Part shown: positions 1 through 12,041 of the stretch, in pieces
Layout of the letters: each line of letters opens with the position of its first letter
Position numbering within the stretch: the first letter of the stretch is position 1
Assembly (NCBI GenBank): GCA_016785225.1
Contig: JAFBJZ010000952.1
Location: 4,588,001-4,652,000 of the forward strand
Length of the DNA stretch: 64,000 nt
Reading direction: 5' to 3'
Source of the DNA: Psettodes erumei
Taxonomy: Eukaryota; Chordata; Actinopteri; Pleuronectiformes; Psettodidae
Notes under the pieces: generated by a model
What the model saw: the letters and a program-made list of their open reading frames with translations, nothing else
Databases searched by the model: none
Told to the model about the DNA's origin: nothing
Program-made: the position numbers and the translations under genes

Positions 1-64
1 GTTCTCAAGTCAGTTTACTGTAGGTTGAAATGGGTGTGCTGAAACTAATGCTATTTTCTTCCAG

Positions 65-151
65 CCTTTAAGTCAGAGATAACACCCAGCAAGGACTATA
101 TTATATTTACCATTTTTGCTGTGACGTTTGATGGCTTGAAATCTGGACAAG
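65..151 (+). other. possible 87-nt coding exon (unrecognised)
   Basis: The stretch is bounded by a pyrimidine-rich acceptor (a T/C run ending in ttccag at 59-64) and a strong donor (AAG followed by gtgagc at 150-157). One of three frames is open throughout. It would start with two bases completing a codon and leave one base at the end, so the exon is symmetric (phase 1-1, 29 codons' worth). The deduced peptide begins FKSEITPSKDY, has a hydrophobic centre and ends GLKSGQ. I do not recognise it. An open frame this short has a high chance of arising at random, so the call rests on the splice signals. The window edge hides any upstream exon. A chance combination is the main alternative. Confidence 0.17.
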
Positions 152-1919
152 GTGAGCTGAACCTGCGGTGATGTGGTGTAGAAGATGAAGGCAGACAGGT
201 GCTGGTTAATTTGCTGCCCTTGATGTTTTGCTTTTGAGGCTCTGCGATGTCCCTGGTTGTAAATTGTGGTGGAGTTTTAAATTCCATCTTGATTTGCTTC
301 AACAGCTAACCTGGCCTTGTCCAAAGGTAACAAAGTCCACCTACTAGCACCTATGTACATTGATCAGGAACGCATTTAATCTTATTTGTTTAATCTATAC
401 AAAATATGAGATTTAAAGAAAATGACTTATACGAAGACACTGGCCACACAGCACAAACTCTCCCAGTTCAGTGAAATGGGCACAATTTCTGCTAGTGCAC
501 AAAATTCACACAAGGAATCATTAGACCTTTTTTTTTTAAAATTATGAGAATATAACAGTTCCTGGCCAGCCAATAAGACAAGGGATATTTTTGTCTTTCA
601 GATCTCTAAGATAGAGATTCTGGCAGGAGATCTGCTCTAACTTCCAAGTGACAGTGATTATGAACTTCCTTGTTTGTGCCGCTGACCTTCAGAGAAACTC
701 AAAGAAAAGATTCTTCTGGCTCCTCCACATTTCTACAGGAAAAGGAGAAGTGATGCACTTAAAGGTTACCGGCTAAAACAACTGTCCGGGGCGCGCACCC
801 GGGGCGGGCACAAAGTCAGGCGAGTGGACGTTTTTTATTCAGAATTAATCTGTTCACCATGGCAACGGCAGTGCTGTGTAGCCCAAGGCCAGCTCAGTGA
901 TTTGGCTTCAGAGTGCCAGTATAGTGGGCAGACATTTCTTGGGCAGAAATAACTGTCATTGCAGCATTGCAACTGCCCACACTCATTTCCTGCTATTCAC
1001 ATTTGTAAAATGTTGTACTGGCACTTGGCAACTGTCAAGGGCAGTTAAATTCCATGATAGCTGCCTACTCAAAATAAATGAAGACATATCAAAGTAAGTC
1101 ACTGTCATGACATACTGTCCATCTACCAGATAAGGGTCTGTTGTTACTGGTTGTCATTTTAAACTCCCTTTTCATTTTTAACCCTGCTGCCACTTTTATA
1201 TTGCATGATCCCTGCCTTTGTGGTTTTTGGTCATCATTATTTAGCCCTCAGGGAATGCTGCATTATGAATCATAGTGTGCCCAGTCTTGTCAAAATGAAG
1301 CCTGAGAATCTCAAGACTCAGTCAAGCTCACTCAGTTAAAAACTGCAACCCGGCTGACTTCCTCTCCATCTCAAGGGCTCCTTAATGGGTCACTTAAGGT
1401 CAAGTGCAGCAAGTCACCTGAACCTAAGTGTTGACATTTACCACTTGTCCAGAGCTTAGGGAACACTGGGAGATCTGAGGGAGGCATGGAAGAGATAATA
1501 TGGCGACAACAAAGAATGTGACCTCCCATGGCGAATCCAGAACCTTTCATTAAATATTTAATGTCTTCACTTTTGCCTGGCCTGAGGAGACCCTCCACTG
1601 GAATGTAATGTGGGATATTCAGCTACCGGACTCTCAAGATAAATCCACTCTCTCTGCAATCTGCACTTTTTGCATGCTGCATTCTCTTCTGACTTTCCAG
1701 CAGTCAGTTATTCACCCCTCAGGGCATTACTGAGGAGATTTACATGCATAGATGAACCTTGTGTGGGAGCGCAACAAATATCTTTATGAAGCATGAAGGT
1801 AATAATATGCACCTCTCAAAGTAGCATGCATTAACAATGCACAGAAAGTCAGAACTGAAAAATATAATTGTAATAAAATGTAAATATGTTGAATAAATCA
1901 TTGTAAGTGGTTATAAGAG
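152..1919. other. AT-rich noncoding stretch
   Basis: No gene is visible. CpG is very rare (roughly six in the first 720 bases). A short GC-rich patch with two near-copies of a ccggggcg-type motif lies near 787-810. Small open frames here, for example 897-1097 on the plus strand, have no recognisable domain and are probably chance. No repeat family was recognised. Confidence 0.6.
852..866 (+). promoter_or_regulatory. imperfect RFX/X-box-like site
   Basis: The sequence GTTCACCATGGCAAC contains a perfect GGCAAC half-site and a degenerate GTT..CC half-site with one extra base compared with the RFX palindrome. It is a motif match only, with no evidence of binding. Confidence 0.2.
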
Positions 1920-1941
1920 ATCTGTCCTCACAAGGACAGAT
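1920..1941. repeat. short perfect inverted repeat (9-bp stem, 4-nt loop)
   Basis: ATCTGTCCT and AGGACAGAT flank a CACA loop, giving a perfect 22-base hairpin. It lies in AT-rich DNA with no open frame. It could be a relic of a small inverted-repeat transposon end or a chance palindrome. Confidence 0.8.
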
Positions 1942-4889
1942 TTAGGGACAAAGAGCAAGCATCCAGATCAAATCATGGATTGATTGCTAAAAAAAAATGG
2001 TTTTGGTGGCGTTTAGACGCATTTTTGTTGTTTGTTTTGTTTAATTCAATCCAGTTTACATGCAAGTAAGCAACCATTATTGTCATTTGTTTAGAATGGT
2101 TCCTATGTGTCTACTGGTGATCACTAGAGTGGAAACTTCAACCCCCGCCCCCCCACACACACACCTTCAGCTAGTGCTAACAGTATCACTTCTTCTAATG
2201 AGACTGAATGAACACAGTCCATGAAACAGAATGCCAGTCGTCATCCCAGTGGTTCTGTGACAGCTATTCACTTCATAACAGCAGTGAATGGGCTGCTGGG
2301 CTGAGCCAGAAGCTGCAGTGGGGAGCAGTGAAGAAAGGGGATCTTTTACAGCTCCCATTGTTATTAATAGAACCTTATTAATTACTCACTGAGGTATTAA
2401 ATATAGCACAGACAACAGGCCTCGGCTCAGCTGGAGCGTGGCGGCCAAGCAGCGCTGCTGAACGTGGTCCTGGCCCTGGAACAGCTGCTCATTCCTCAAA
2501 CACCTGAGTCCACAATGGGCAAAGCAGACACGGCTCATCCTGCCCTCCATCAGCTGTGGATTAGCAATGGCTTTGCCCTCTCCTCTGCCTATGCACGATT
2601 CAATGTCACCACCAATCTGCAGGCTTTTGAAGATCAATTTAGTCATCAATTCTCTGCGCATCAGCCTTTTAGAATCTAAATGGTGGATTCAGAGTGTTAG
2701 CTCATTGGCTTGTTTCATTACATGAAAGATGGAAAGAAGGGAGTTTTTAGACAGAAAACGAAGAGATGGGGGAGATGATATCAGAAAAGACCTTGCAAAC
2801 TGTAGTTTTTGAATGCGAACAAATTAATTGTAGTTTGGCTTTGGTGGAAGGATGTAGATTCTGCAGTCGTAGTAGTGCAACTTGTAGAAGATACTCATTA
2901 AACAGAGAAAATGGATCATAAGCCCAAATAATACATTTCACCTTGTCAGAAAGACCAATAAAAGAAACCACCAATGAGAACTTGCACCGAATTTCAGAAG
3001 CCAGCAGAACAGCAGTGCATATCACGTGTCATTTTCTAGACATGACTATAATCTAATTGACACTGAACACACTTGTTCATTTTATACTTGCAATGCTGCT
3101 TTGAGTTTTAACAGATCAACGATGAAGTGAGAAATGCAGATTAATACGTGACCTGAGAAAAGAAGTAAGGGGCTGCGTTAGAGGAAAAGGAGTTGTTTTG
3201 TTTGACTTGAGAGGGTGAAGAAGAAGCTAATAATGATTTTGCTCAGTGAAATTACATTACTGTACATTAGCAGTTACTTGTGTGTTTATACACAAGTGAA
3301 AAGCTGAAAAGGAAGCGAGCAGACATCTTTTACGAACAAAAGGTTCCTTTTATCAACTCAACAGCTGCTAATGTTTAAAAAAGCAATACATGGTACTAAA
3401 TAATGATGCAAACAATGCTGTGGTTGGTTTTATCACTGAAATAATCATGAATTGGAATGGTGCAAAATATGCCCACACATTCTCCAGCAGAAGCAATCCA
3501 GCTCTCGTCCTTGAGTTCATAATTGTTGCATGACCTATAGATGCGGCTATCAAAATGCTGTCAGCGGGTACGGTCACCAAGATGCAGCAGCCCCTAGGGC
3601 AGACGATATAAATACACATCTTGCCTCTCAGGTACAGCAAAATGCTTTTATGCTGTGACAGAAGTGCATATCTGCGTTCCCTTTATCGCTGGGCTAATGT
3701 GCCAGACCACATCAGAGCCCCTACCCCAATCTGCATGTACTGAATATGCATCAGGCAGAGGAGGGCACGTACCGTGTGGATGCAGCATCTGGGTCGTCTT
3801 TGTTTCTATTGAGTGGACCATTTTCTGATGCCCAGTGACAAGCACCACGGTTCACATCGCAGGCAGGTTTCCAGCCGAGCGGCAAACAATGGGGAAACAC
3901 GCTCGTGATGTTGCCGGGGAACGCGATGCTTGCTACGACAGGAACAGGTAACAGTGAGGCAGCGTGTCGTACTTGACCTCTGAACTGGACATTGTTGGCG
4001 TTCGGTCTGTATCCCACCGTCATTTTATCCCATGCCGTTTGCTTTTGTCAGCTGCTAAAAAAAAGGAACTAACATGATATTCATGCCAAGAAGGCGAGAA
4101 TCTACAGATGAATAAACAATTTCAGCATACGTCACTATGCTTCTGCATCAAGTGATTACCCACAATGCACTCTTTCCGAATCTACAGTGCAGCATTTAAT
4201 GTTCTCTGCAAAAGACACTTTGAGGAATGTGAAAATAAGAAACAGCCCTGACCACTCGCAGAAGACCCTCATCCACTCATTGAAATTGCTTGTACACCAC
4301 AGCCTGGCCAGTTCCCTCCATTTCTGTAACCTTTTGTGGAATGCGATGAAGGATCAATGAAACTGCAATGGCTGTAGTGCTCTCACGTATTGATCGTGGG
4401 TTGTCTGTGGCTGTAGTCAATAACCTGTAGATGTAACTGGGGACCAGATGTGGGACAATCAGCACAATCCCACAAGGCTTCTACGATGTGCTTTCCACAC
4501 ATAGGCTTGCCATTAACAGATGATTGCATGGCTTGTGAAACGCTCAATAACGAATCTAAAGGTGGCTATAATGACAAAAGTTACTTTGTTGCTTTGGCGG
4601 AATGAAGTCTCACAGTCCTGAATGCCACATTCCCTGTAAAAGGGGTATTACATAATCCATGAAATTTATTGACCTCTTTTCACACACAATAGGAATTGCA
4701 GGCATTTAGTTTAGCATGCAGTGTCACATTTTTAGGAAATATGTCAGTTGAGTAAATACCGATATTGTGCTACTGCTATACTACTTGCACTTTTGTTTTT
4801 TTTCCAGTTGAGAATGGTTATACCTTTTAGCCCTTGTAGCAGATACATTCATGTTTCACTTATTTGAAGCTATGATCTTGTTTACCAAG
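1942..4889. other. noncoding stretch with no recognised gene
   Basis: A short CA run lies at about 2154-2165. The block 2400-2680 is repeat-free and moderately GC-rich, with overlapping small open frames on both strands (2464-2679 plus, 2386-2661 minus). Neither encodes anything I recognise. Blocks around 2747-3025 and 3368-4460 also carry 60-90 codon frames without motifs. I see no splice-bounded coding exon or known repeat here. Confidence 0.55.
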
Positions 4890-4966
4890 TGGTTGCAGTC
4901 ATATTTTCGCTTGTTATGACCCTTTCCTGTATTGATTAAAGACACCGCGAATCTATCTATCTATCT
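4890..4966 (+). mobile_element. possible 3' tail of a non-LTR retroelement ending in (ATCT)4
   Basis: An AT-rich stretch containing a gattaaag motif ends directly in four ATCT units (4951-4966). Short tandem tails of this kind mark the 3' ends of several fish LINEs and the SINEs they mobilise. No reverse transcriptase frame is visible upstream, so this would be a 5'-truncated copy. A plain tetranucleotide microsatellite is the alternative. Confidence 0.35.
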
Positions 4967-7307
4967 AAAAACAATTTGAACCATTTTTGGTAATTAAAAT
5001 GAAGTGATTTCAGCACTTTTCTCCCCATTTGGTTTAAAGTGAGAAATCCGTCATGTTATCCTACAGCGATGGGTAAACTGTTTCATTAGTGTCACTGAAA
5101 TCTGATCAAACTGCACCCATGTTTCTGTTGAAGCATATAAGATTTTTTTTCTTCAAATTTTTTCTTTTAAATAGTGAAAAACACTTTTTTAAGGGGCTTT
5201 AAACCTGGTTTTACAGTCAGTAACTTTCCCTGCAAACTCCACTTCAAACTTATTATTGATCAAACATTAAACTGACAGATGAGGTGGTTTTAATTTTTAA
5301 AGATGGCTGCAGGGGTTGCCTGGATGATGCACAGGAAAAACACAAGCCCATCACTGCAGTGAGCTGCATTCAGACCCCAGCTGTGGCATTCCTGGCTCGA
5401 CCAGCTGCTCCAACAAACACAGTTATGTATTTTCATGGGTGGGACACCAGTGAGGGATCACATCCTTCCTTACCACTGTACAGATACAACACAGGGTTTG
5501 AAAGTGGGGTGAACAACATGAACCTCTGGAGACACAACCCACATTGACAATATACATGACACAACACCGCTCCACGTGTATCTGAGAAGACACATGGCCT
5601 GATGGTGTTAGCGGCACAGCTCATCAAAAAAACAATGGGAGCCATGGGGTAAAACGCAAAATATACAGAGTGGTTGATAATGAATATCAAAGGCCTGCCA
5701 AAAGATAGCTAATTTTTTTAACCAGCAACTTGCCACAATAACTAACAGAGGAGATTGTCTGACTCAAGTGCAAAAAAATAGTTTACTGAATTTTGTTGAA
5801 TTTGTTTTTTTTGTCTTTAATCAATTTAACGTCTTGCTGAAGTGGTTATATTCAGAGGTCACTTTCAAATTGATTATTTTTATGCTAGTGACACTGATAA
5901 TTAAGGTGGCAGAGAACTATTTAGTATGATTGGATGGATATTTTTGGGATGTTTACCTTGAGCTTAAAATGAAAAGTTCAGTTTTGCTACTTGACATGGA
6001 TGCAACAGAGCAGATACGTGACTTAAATTTAAGATAGGATGAATGATTGGTAGTTTTTAAATTATCCTTTTTATTGCTACCCATGCCGTATGCCACTGCG
6101 GAGAGCACATATGAGCAGACGGATGGTTGTGGAGGAAAGTCCTCCCCTGAGAAAAGCAGGCTTTAAAAATCTTTAACTCACCTCATTAGAATAAGCTTCA
6201 ATTTACATATGCCCGTCCATATTGTTAGGAATCCTGTGTCACGGGAGGTTAACTGTCCTAAGCTCTGTTGATCCAGGTGTGTACAAACTGTCTATGATTG
6301 TCAGCACATTGAGGTTTAACCAATAGACAATGGATCATCTCAGTATTGCTTTAAAGACATTTTTTGTCCCTAAAGACAGGACGTTAGTGAGCAATGATCT
6401 GGCTGTCAGCTTATAAATCCTCTGATAGTGGCCTGACATTAAAAAAAAACAAAACAAAAATGCTGCTAACTGCTCCGATGCAGTTAGCAGGTGTTGGCCA
6501 GAAAAATGTAGAAATACTGCATCCCTTTAAGTCAATTGGATTGTTTTTTATATCTAATATACAATCTCAGAGTTGTTTATCAGCACAGAAGCGACATGTT
6601 CCCTCTAATTATTATGTAGTATTGTTTGTGCGAGTACGTGTTCAACAGTGGGTGCAATTTTTTTTCCCAGGCAATTATCTCTCCAGTGTGTTTATTTATC
6701 TCACTGTTTCTCCAAGTTGAGCCTAATAAATATGTATGATTAAAGTAACCAGGTCTTTTGTTACTTCATGTAGAACTAATTAGAATTTAATGACAGGTTT
6801 TACTGCTGCAGAATCTGGTTGACAACCAATTAATCACAATTTTATGAGCAATATATCGCTACGTTTATCACGTAGGTTGTGACAATAAGAAAACATTTGA
6901 GAATGATGCTGCTGACAAACCCTTTGCTCTCCTGATGGCCTGTGACTTGGAGGCATGTTTCTGTCTGATCCTCTTTAAATCCTGTTTGGGTCAAGTACAA
7001 CCTTGTTTCTCATTTGCCTGTCAACCACAGTTATTATTTAATTTATTTCACTAAATGTTTAATAAGGTCTGCTTGATTATTGTCATTATAAGAAAAAAAG
7101 GACACATTTTTAATTATTGCCGTTACCTTGTGGACAAGGGACAACTCATCAGGTAGGAATTACCCGAGCTTCGGGCACAGCAGTTGCTCCAGCAGCTCCG
7201 TCCCATAGATTTTTCTCAGCATGTCCGAGCCACTGGGGACTCCGCCTGCGCTCACATGATGAACATAAACGCGATCTTGTGTGAAATATTGGCCAATGAC
7301 CCGGTCA
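4967..7307. other. AT-rich noncoding stretch
   Basis: No gene or known repeat was recognised. The segment 5280-5690 has overlapping open frames on both strands and may be an unrecognised old repeat. The segment 6720-6900 is AT-rich with TAATTA/AATTAAT homeodomain-type sites and no repeats. Poly(A) and poly(T) runs are frequent. CpG is rare (one in 5761-6000). Confidence 0.5.
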
Positions 7308-7352
7308 ATATCACAGCCCTGGATATCGCAGCCCTGGATATCACAGCCCTGG
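7308..7352 (+). repeat. 15-bp tandem repeat, three units
   Basis: The unit atatcacagccctgg occurs three times head to tail; the middle unit differs by one base. The period is a multiple of three, so the overlapping 7184-7453 frame reads repeated (I)(T/A)ALD-like residues. That frame has no known domain, and the repeat is more likely a small minisatellite than a protein repeat. Confidence 0.9.
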
Positions 7353-9097
7353 CCACAGAGTGCAATGGAGATGAACTCGATGTGCCACTGTTGAAGCAGA
7401 ACTGCACATTTTCACCCAGATTTAATTGCCCCGCTGCCATTTTATATGTTTGAGGCTAATTTCAAGGCTATTTTGTGTGTGTTAGCTGACAGAATGAGGG
7501 GGAATATGGGAAGGGGGGAAGGGTACAACACTGGGTGAAGAGAAAGAGACAGGTGCATGATGGTGTTGTACAAACAATGGCAAGTTAGTTACTGTAGTTT
7601 GGCCCACTGATTTGGCCTGCTTATTTACACAGTCAGCAGTTGGAGCAGCAGCGCGCGAAGGCAATTAAGGTACTTTTAAACCCTTTGTGCCTGCCAGTTG
7701 CCATAACTAACATCAAAAATCATACTCCACGTCATAAATGCATCCTGCATCCTGAGTGTGATGCAATATAAAGATTTAAAGAACAGTTATAATGGAAGGA
7801 GAGGAGGGACAAAGCACCACATTTTGTTTAACTGAAGTTTGGGTTAGATGGCTTCCTCTTGTGCTGTCAACCACAATGAGTACTTTTAATTTACAGGGGT
7901 AAGACCATTGATTTATCTTTCAAACTGATAACAATTATCATCCAGTCTTTTCCGGCTTTCTTATTTGGTTGGAGAAATCTAATGAATAGGTGAAGCGTGT
8001 TGTGGTGGGCAGCAGTGGTCCAGGTCTGATCATGTGTACGAGGCCAGGGGTGTGGCAGTGTTCACCCAGTGATTCCACTCTGGGCATGTAAATGTTAATA
8101 AAGACTGAATCTGAGTATGAAATGATTTTCTGTGCTGCAGTCTGCGTGGCATTTTTCTGCAGGGGCTGTAAACACCTTGTTTAATGAGGGTGTTTGTTGA
8201 ATGGAAATTACGAGATCACATAAGTCAGGTTTCTTTTTGGTCAGTCCAGGCACACACTGCAGTTTGAAGCCAAAACAATATTTTCCCTTTAAAACGCATC
8301 ATGTGTAGAAGGAAAACAAGCAGCACCCTAAATTACAGGAACCTGACTGCACACAATAAATGTGGTTCCTCTGTTGTTCAGTCCCACTGGGAGGCCCCAC
8401 CAGTGTTTGAAAAACTTCATTGATTCAAAGTGAGGAGCCAGTGTGGGCGCACCGCAGCCTGCAGGGACAGCTTGGCCACTCCAGGGTTCATCAACCAACT
8501 ACTAACTGACGCCCAGAGTGGATGCAGCCGCCTCAACAGTTCTGTACTGCATGCAACATACAACCACAGGAAAAAAAAAACCAAAAACGTCAACACTGAA
8601 ATGTGTAATATTTTGTTGTTGTGGGATATAAAACTGCACAGTACAGTATGTTATCAACAAAAAAGGGCTGGAGACCTGTAAAATAGCTCTCCTGCAAAAC
8701 CACCTCAGCACATACTGCATCCTCGTCCCGCGGTACAGTCAAGTTACACCACGCACCAATTTCAGCCATTTAATTTAAATTTTGCATTTAGTACTTAAGC
8801 TATTTCACACCAAATTTAGGCAATGAAAGATAACAAACCCACAGTTCACACAGTGCGAGTGTGTGTGACGCACATTAAAATAGACAGAGCAAATGTTGAA
8901 TCCTAGATGACTGGTGCACTGAGAAACTTCAGGCTGATGGGTTTGAAATTTCACCATTCATCTGATGTGGAATGTTATGCAATTTAATGGAGGGCTCTGA
9001 GTTCATCCAAAGAAACGGGGATCTATTTCAAAAATATTTTGCAGGTGAAAAATACTCATGAAAGGAAAATTCTGTTTTTTTTTATTGATCTGTTCAG
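7353..9097. other. noncoding stretch with no recognised gene
   Basis: Purine-rich runs occur near 7495-7550. An aataaa sequence near 8097 is not attached to any visible exon. Small open frames (8430-8681, 8502-8720) overlap in opposite directions and look like chance. No repeat family was recognised. Confidence 0.55.
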
Positions 9098-9106
9098 GTT
9101 GCAAAG
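9098..9106 (+). other. possible 9-nt microexon
   Basis: The nine bases GTTGCAAAG sit between a long T-rich tract ending in tgttcag (about 9070-9097) and a consensus donor gtaagt (9107-9112). Nine-nucleotide, frame-preserving microexons are known in vertebrate neuronal genes. They typically have strong pyrimidine tracts. No host gene is identified, so this is a signal match only. Confidence 0.12.
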
Positions 9107-10575
9107 GTAAGTTTGCGTGACCCACAGTCAGAATGGCCACAACTGTGAGTCAAAGAGCTTGGATGTAAAATATCTCCAAAAGAGATCACATTTACAATGA
9201 CTGGATGGTATAGCAGTATAGTACTATAAGACATTATGCATATATTATGCAAATATATAGACCCCAACATTAAAAAGCTCCCATGGAGGCAAACAACAAA
9301 CAAACAAGGTGCTTTTCCTCTATGTCAACCATTATTATTGTAAAACGTCGAGGATGCCATTATTATTGATAACTCGGGAAATTATTTCATTTGTACCATG
9401 ACCACTTGCCAAAAACTGCCACAAGTAATCACATTTGAATAATCAGATTTGAACCAGGCAGGCCTCTGCTGATGATAATCAGGCTTCGACACTCATGAAA
9501 GTTGGATGACTGAATTTTCTGTACCACGTTAGTATCTTGTGTGAATCTATTACAGAATATTACCATGGGCGTGCGTTTCTGCTTTCAGCACTGTGCAGGT
9601 CATTTTATGCTATCACAACATGCACCATGTTTTTTTCATGGGAGGAGACGCAACTTCCTGAGGAATGATTCTCTGAAGTAATTTATCAGGAAGATGATTA
9701 CAGATCCTGGTCTTCGATTTGAGTCGTCCCTGAGCCGCCATGTTTACCCTTTCCCACCCCCCAGGGCACAGCGTGTGTGGAGGAGCAGAAAAAGAAAGAT
9801 CCATTTTTCTCCATCAGATCGCACTATTTCAATGTGGGAAGCTTCGCTGCTGTTTTAGCTGTCCCAACCTTATTATTTGGCTGAGGGAAAGGTTTTTCCA
9901 AATCTTAGTGTTTTTAATGTTGTGACTGCCAAGTAAATCCTCTTGATAACACAAATGAATTACTGTTGAGAAGGCTGTTAGTCTTATTAATGTTTTTTGC
10001 ATGCAGGGGCATTTGGTGAGAACTATTTTATCACGAGATTAGCAAAGATGGTGCCCTCGTAAATTAAAGACACACACTTCTTTTATAAATGTGAGTATGC
10101 ATTTGCCTCTTTTGTTCCAAACTCAAACTCTCTGTTTTCCTGTTCCAGTTGATTCATTAGGTGTTTGGAAATGAAAAAAGCTTTTGTTTAAATTGTAACA
10201 ATCAAATCATTCATAAACATCTTTGCGTCAGAAAATTCATTCATGTCCACTTATGCCCCTTCCATGACTTTGTTCTCAACCCCAAAGCTTGGCTTATCCG
10301 TTCAATGTTAATGGCATTTTAAAAGGTTACATAGAGCGCTGCCTCTGCTGTCTTTTTATGGCCACAGTAATTGCTTGAGAGTTGGTTGGGGTGTGTGGGT
10401 GGGTTTGGTATAGAGTATTATGTTTTATGCTCCAGACATCCACTTTGTCCTGCCGGTGTGCAGTTTGCAGAGTGTGGGGCCTGCAGCAGACACAGTTACA
10501 CCTACCATGCGATACGTTGACTGAAGGAATGCAGCCTCACTTAGACATCCTCGTTAAAAACCTGAGATTCGACTT
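9107..10575. other. AT-rich noncoding stretch
   Basis: It contains a 12-bp palindrome TATAGTACTATA (9217-9228) close to a perfect POU octamer ATGCAAAT (9247-9254), and a 12-base direct repeat of ccattattattg near 9329-9368. The remaining open frames are short and unrecognised. Confidence 0.5.
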
Positions 10576-10720
10576 GACTTGTCCTCTAAAGGCTTCAGAC
10601 TAGGACTTGCCCTCAAAAATGCAAGACTAGACTTCACCTTACCCTTTAAAGACTGGACTTGAACTTGAATTGACTTGGACTCGGCAGACTAAGACTTGCC
10701 CTTGTTCTTGAATCTAATGT
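10576..10720 (+). repeat. degenerate minisatellite, period about 27 bp
   Basis: About five diverged units begin with gacttg and end in agactag/aagactg (for example gacttgtcctctaaag, then gacttgccctcaaaaa). The first two units are 28 and 27 bases and later units drift. Similar gacttg-type arrays are common in fish noncoding DNA. It has no coding potential. Confidence 0.75.
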
Positions 10721-11189
10721 CTTACAAACCACGCTGTCCCAAGTGACCTATGCAGCAGCGTGAGTAATAAACTGCTGCTCCACCTCTCCTCACCCTCCTC
10801 ACGCTTGCTGGTGACTCTCTTTACAGAAAGTTACAGTAAATCCAGCCACCAGGGCTCTCGCCGAGTTGGCGACGCTGCCTGGAAACGCCGCCCCGTGACT
10901 CAACAGAAACTGTTTGTGCCACTTCATTTTTAAAGAGCGACAGCCAATGGGAAAGCTTCACTCAGCCGGCCAGTCAGACAATTAACGATGTTTCAAAAAG
11001 AAAGACAAAAAAGTCCAGTTCCTTCTGCTGGACCTGTTTTTCTTCTTTCTTTCTTTCTCTCAGTTTAACTTGGTAAAATTAAACTCTTCACACCACCGAG
11101 CCTTTTGGCTTGGAAATAATGCCGGCAAAATGACACATTTGATCAAGTGCGGCTGTGAAAGCAAAACACTCAAAATCAGTTGAAATATA
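10721..11189. other. noncoding stretch with no recognised feature
   Basis: Mixed composition with a short TTTC run near 11041-11060. No gene, repeat family or convincing regulatory motif is seen. Confidence 0.5.
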
Positions 11190-11690
11190 ATTAGAGCTGC
11201 TGCAATATGCTGGGATTGCTGACATATTCAGCCACCCTCCCTTGCTCCTGCATTATTCATAAATGTTATAATTCTCACCCATATGGATTCCATTCTTACT
11301 GCCAGTTTTGGTAACGTGGATTACACCACTTTCCCATTGTGGCGGAGCTGAGATATTGCGCTGATAAATTAAGTGGCTGTGTCATTTAGAGAGTATAAAT
11401 GGAATGAACCCCAGAATAGGAAGGTCTTTCATCTTTTCTGATAAGACCGTCCTGATTACATCTAAATGTAGAGCAACATTTAGAGGACTATCAATCAAGT
11501 GGAACCATGAAGAAAGGGGGCGGAGACTGAGGGAATTATGCCCCAAAAGTGGCCTCCCTCGCTTTAATTTCCTGTGACAGCATGCATTAGCTCTCATCAC
11601 CACCTTACTGCCATTACACTGGCAAATGATTATGGCGCGTGTCTCCTGCAGCGGCAGTGGAGAGGGAGCTAATGTAGCGTTTTCATGGTA
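11190..11690. promoter_or_regulatory. candidate conserved noncoding element
   Basis: This repeat-free block has balanced composition and many homeodomain- and forkhead-like words (cattattcataaatg, gataaattaag). A CCATATGGAT word resembles a CArG core. Stops occur in all frames over most of its length. Its texture resembles vertebrate developmental enhancers, but that is inference. Alignment to another fish genome would decide. Confidence 0.25.
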
Positions 11691-12019
11691 TTTTCGTCTC
11701 ACATCCCGCCCCTGCGATGCCGCCTTTGCAACTCTGCCTCTTTTAAGTGTCTTTCTCGACTTTTTCCACTCTATCAGATTCTGTTCATTTTCCCTCTTCC
11801 GAGCCCCATCTGCCTCTCGGGCCCTCGGGGCGAGCCTTTAAAAAGCTGTACGTCTTTTTTGTGCTCTCCCCCTGCTAAGTACAGTAACTGGGGTCAGTCA
11901 AGCTTCAAACTAACCCAGTGTTTGAGGATCGGTGCACAAAAGGAGAGGACTGCTCGTAAGTGTTGTGACGCGTTTGCCTCAGCTCTAGCACTGGATTTTT
12001 ATCAGTGTGGAGGGAGGGG
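11691..12019. other. noncoding stretch with an open frame of 159 codons
   Basis: The plus-strand frame 11685-12164 runs through a GA microsatellite and has no recognisable domain, so I do not call it a gene. Pyrimidine-rich patches near 11740-11800 explain the lack of stops. Confidence 0.5.
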
Positions 12020-12041
12020 GAGAGAGAGAGAGAGAGAGAGA
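12020..12041 (+). repeat. (GA)11 microsatellite
   Basis: An uninterrupted GA dinucleotide run follows a purine-rich lead-in (agggaggggg). Confidence 0.95.

Noticed and set aside
4140..4240. Short frame reading LCKRHFEEC, reminiscent of a THAP-type CxxHF word
   Set aside because: Only a few residues fit. The other THAP positions (tryptophan, AVPTIF-like end) are absent and the frame is about 28 codons.
5264..5690. Overlapping frames on both strands that might be an old repeat or exon
   Set aside because: Possible repeat words, but no family or splice arrangement could be named with any confidence.
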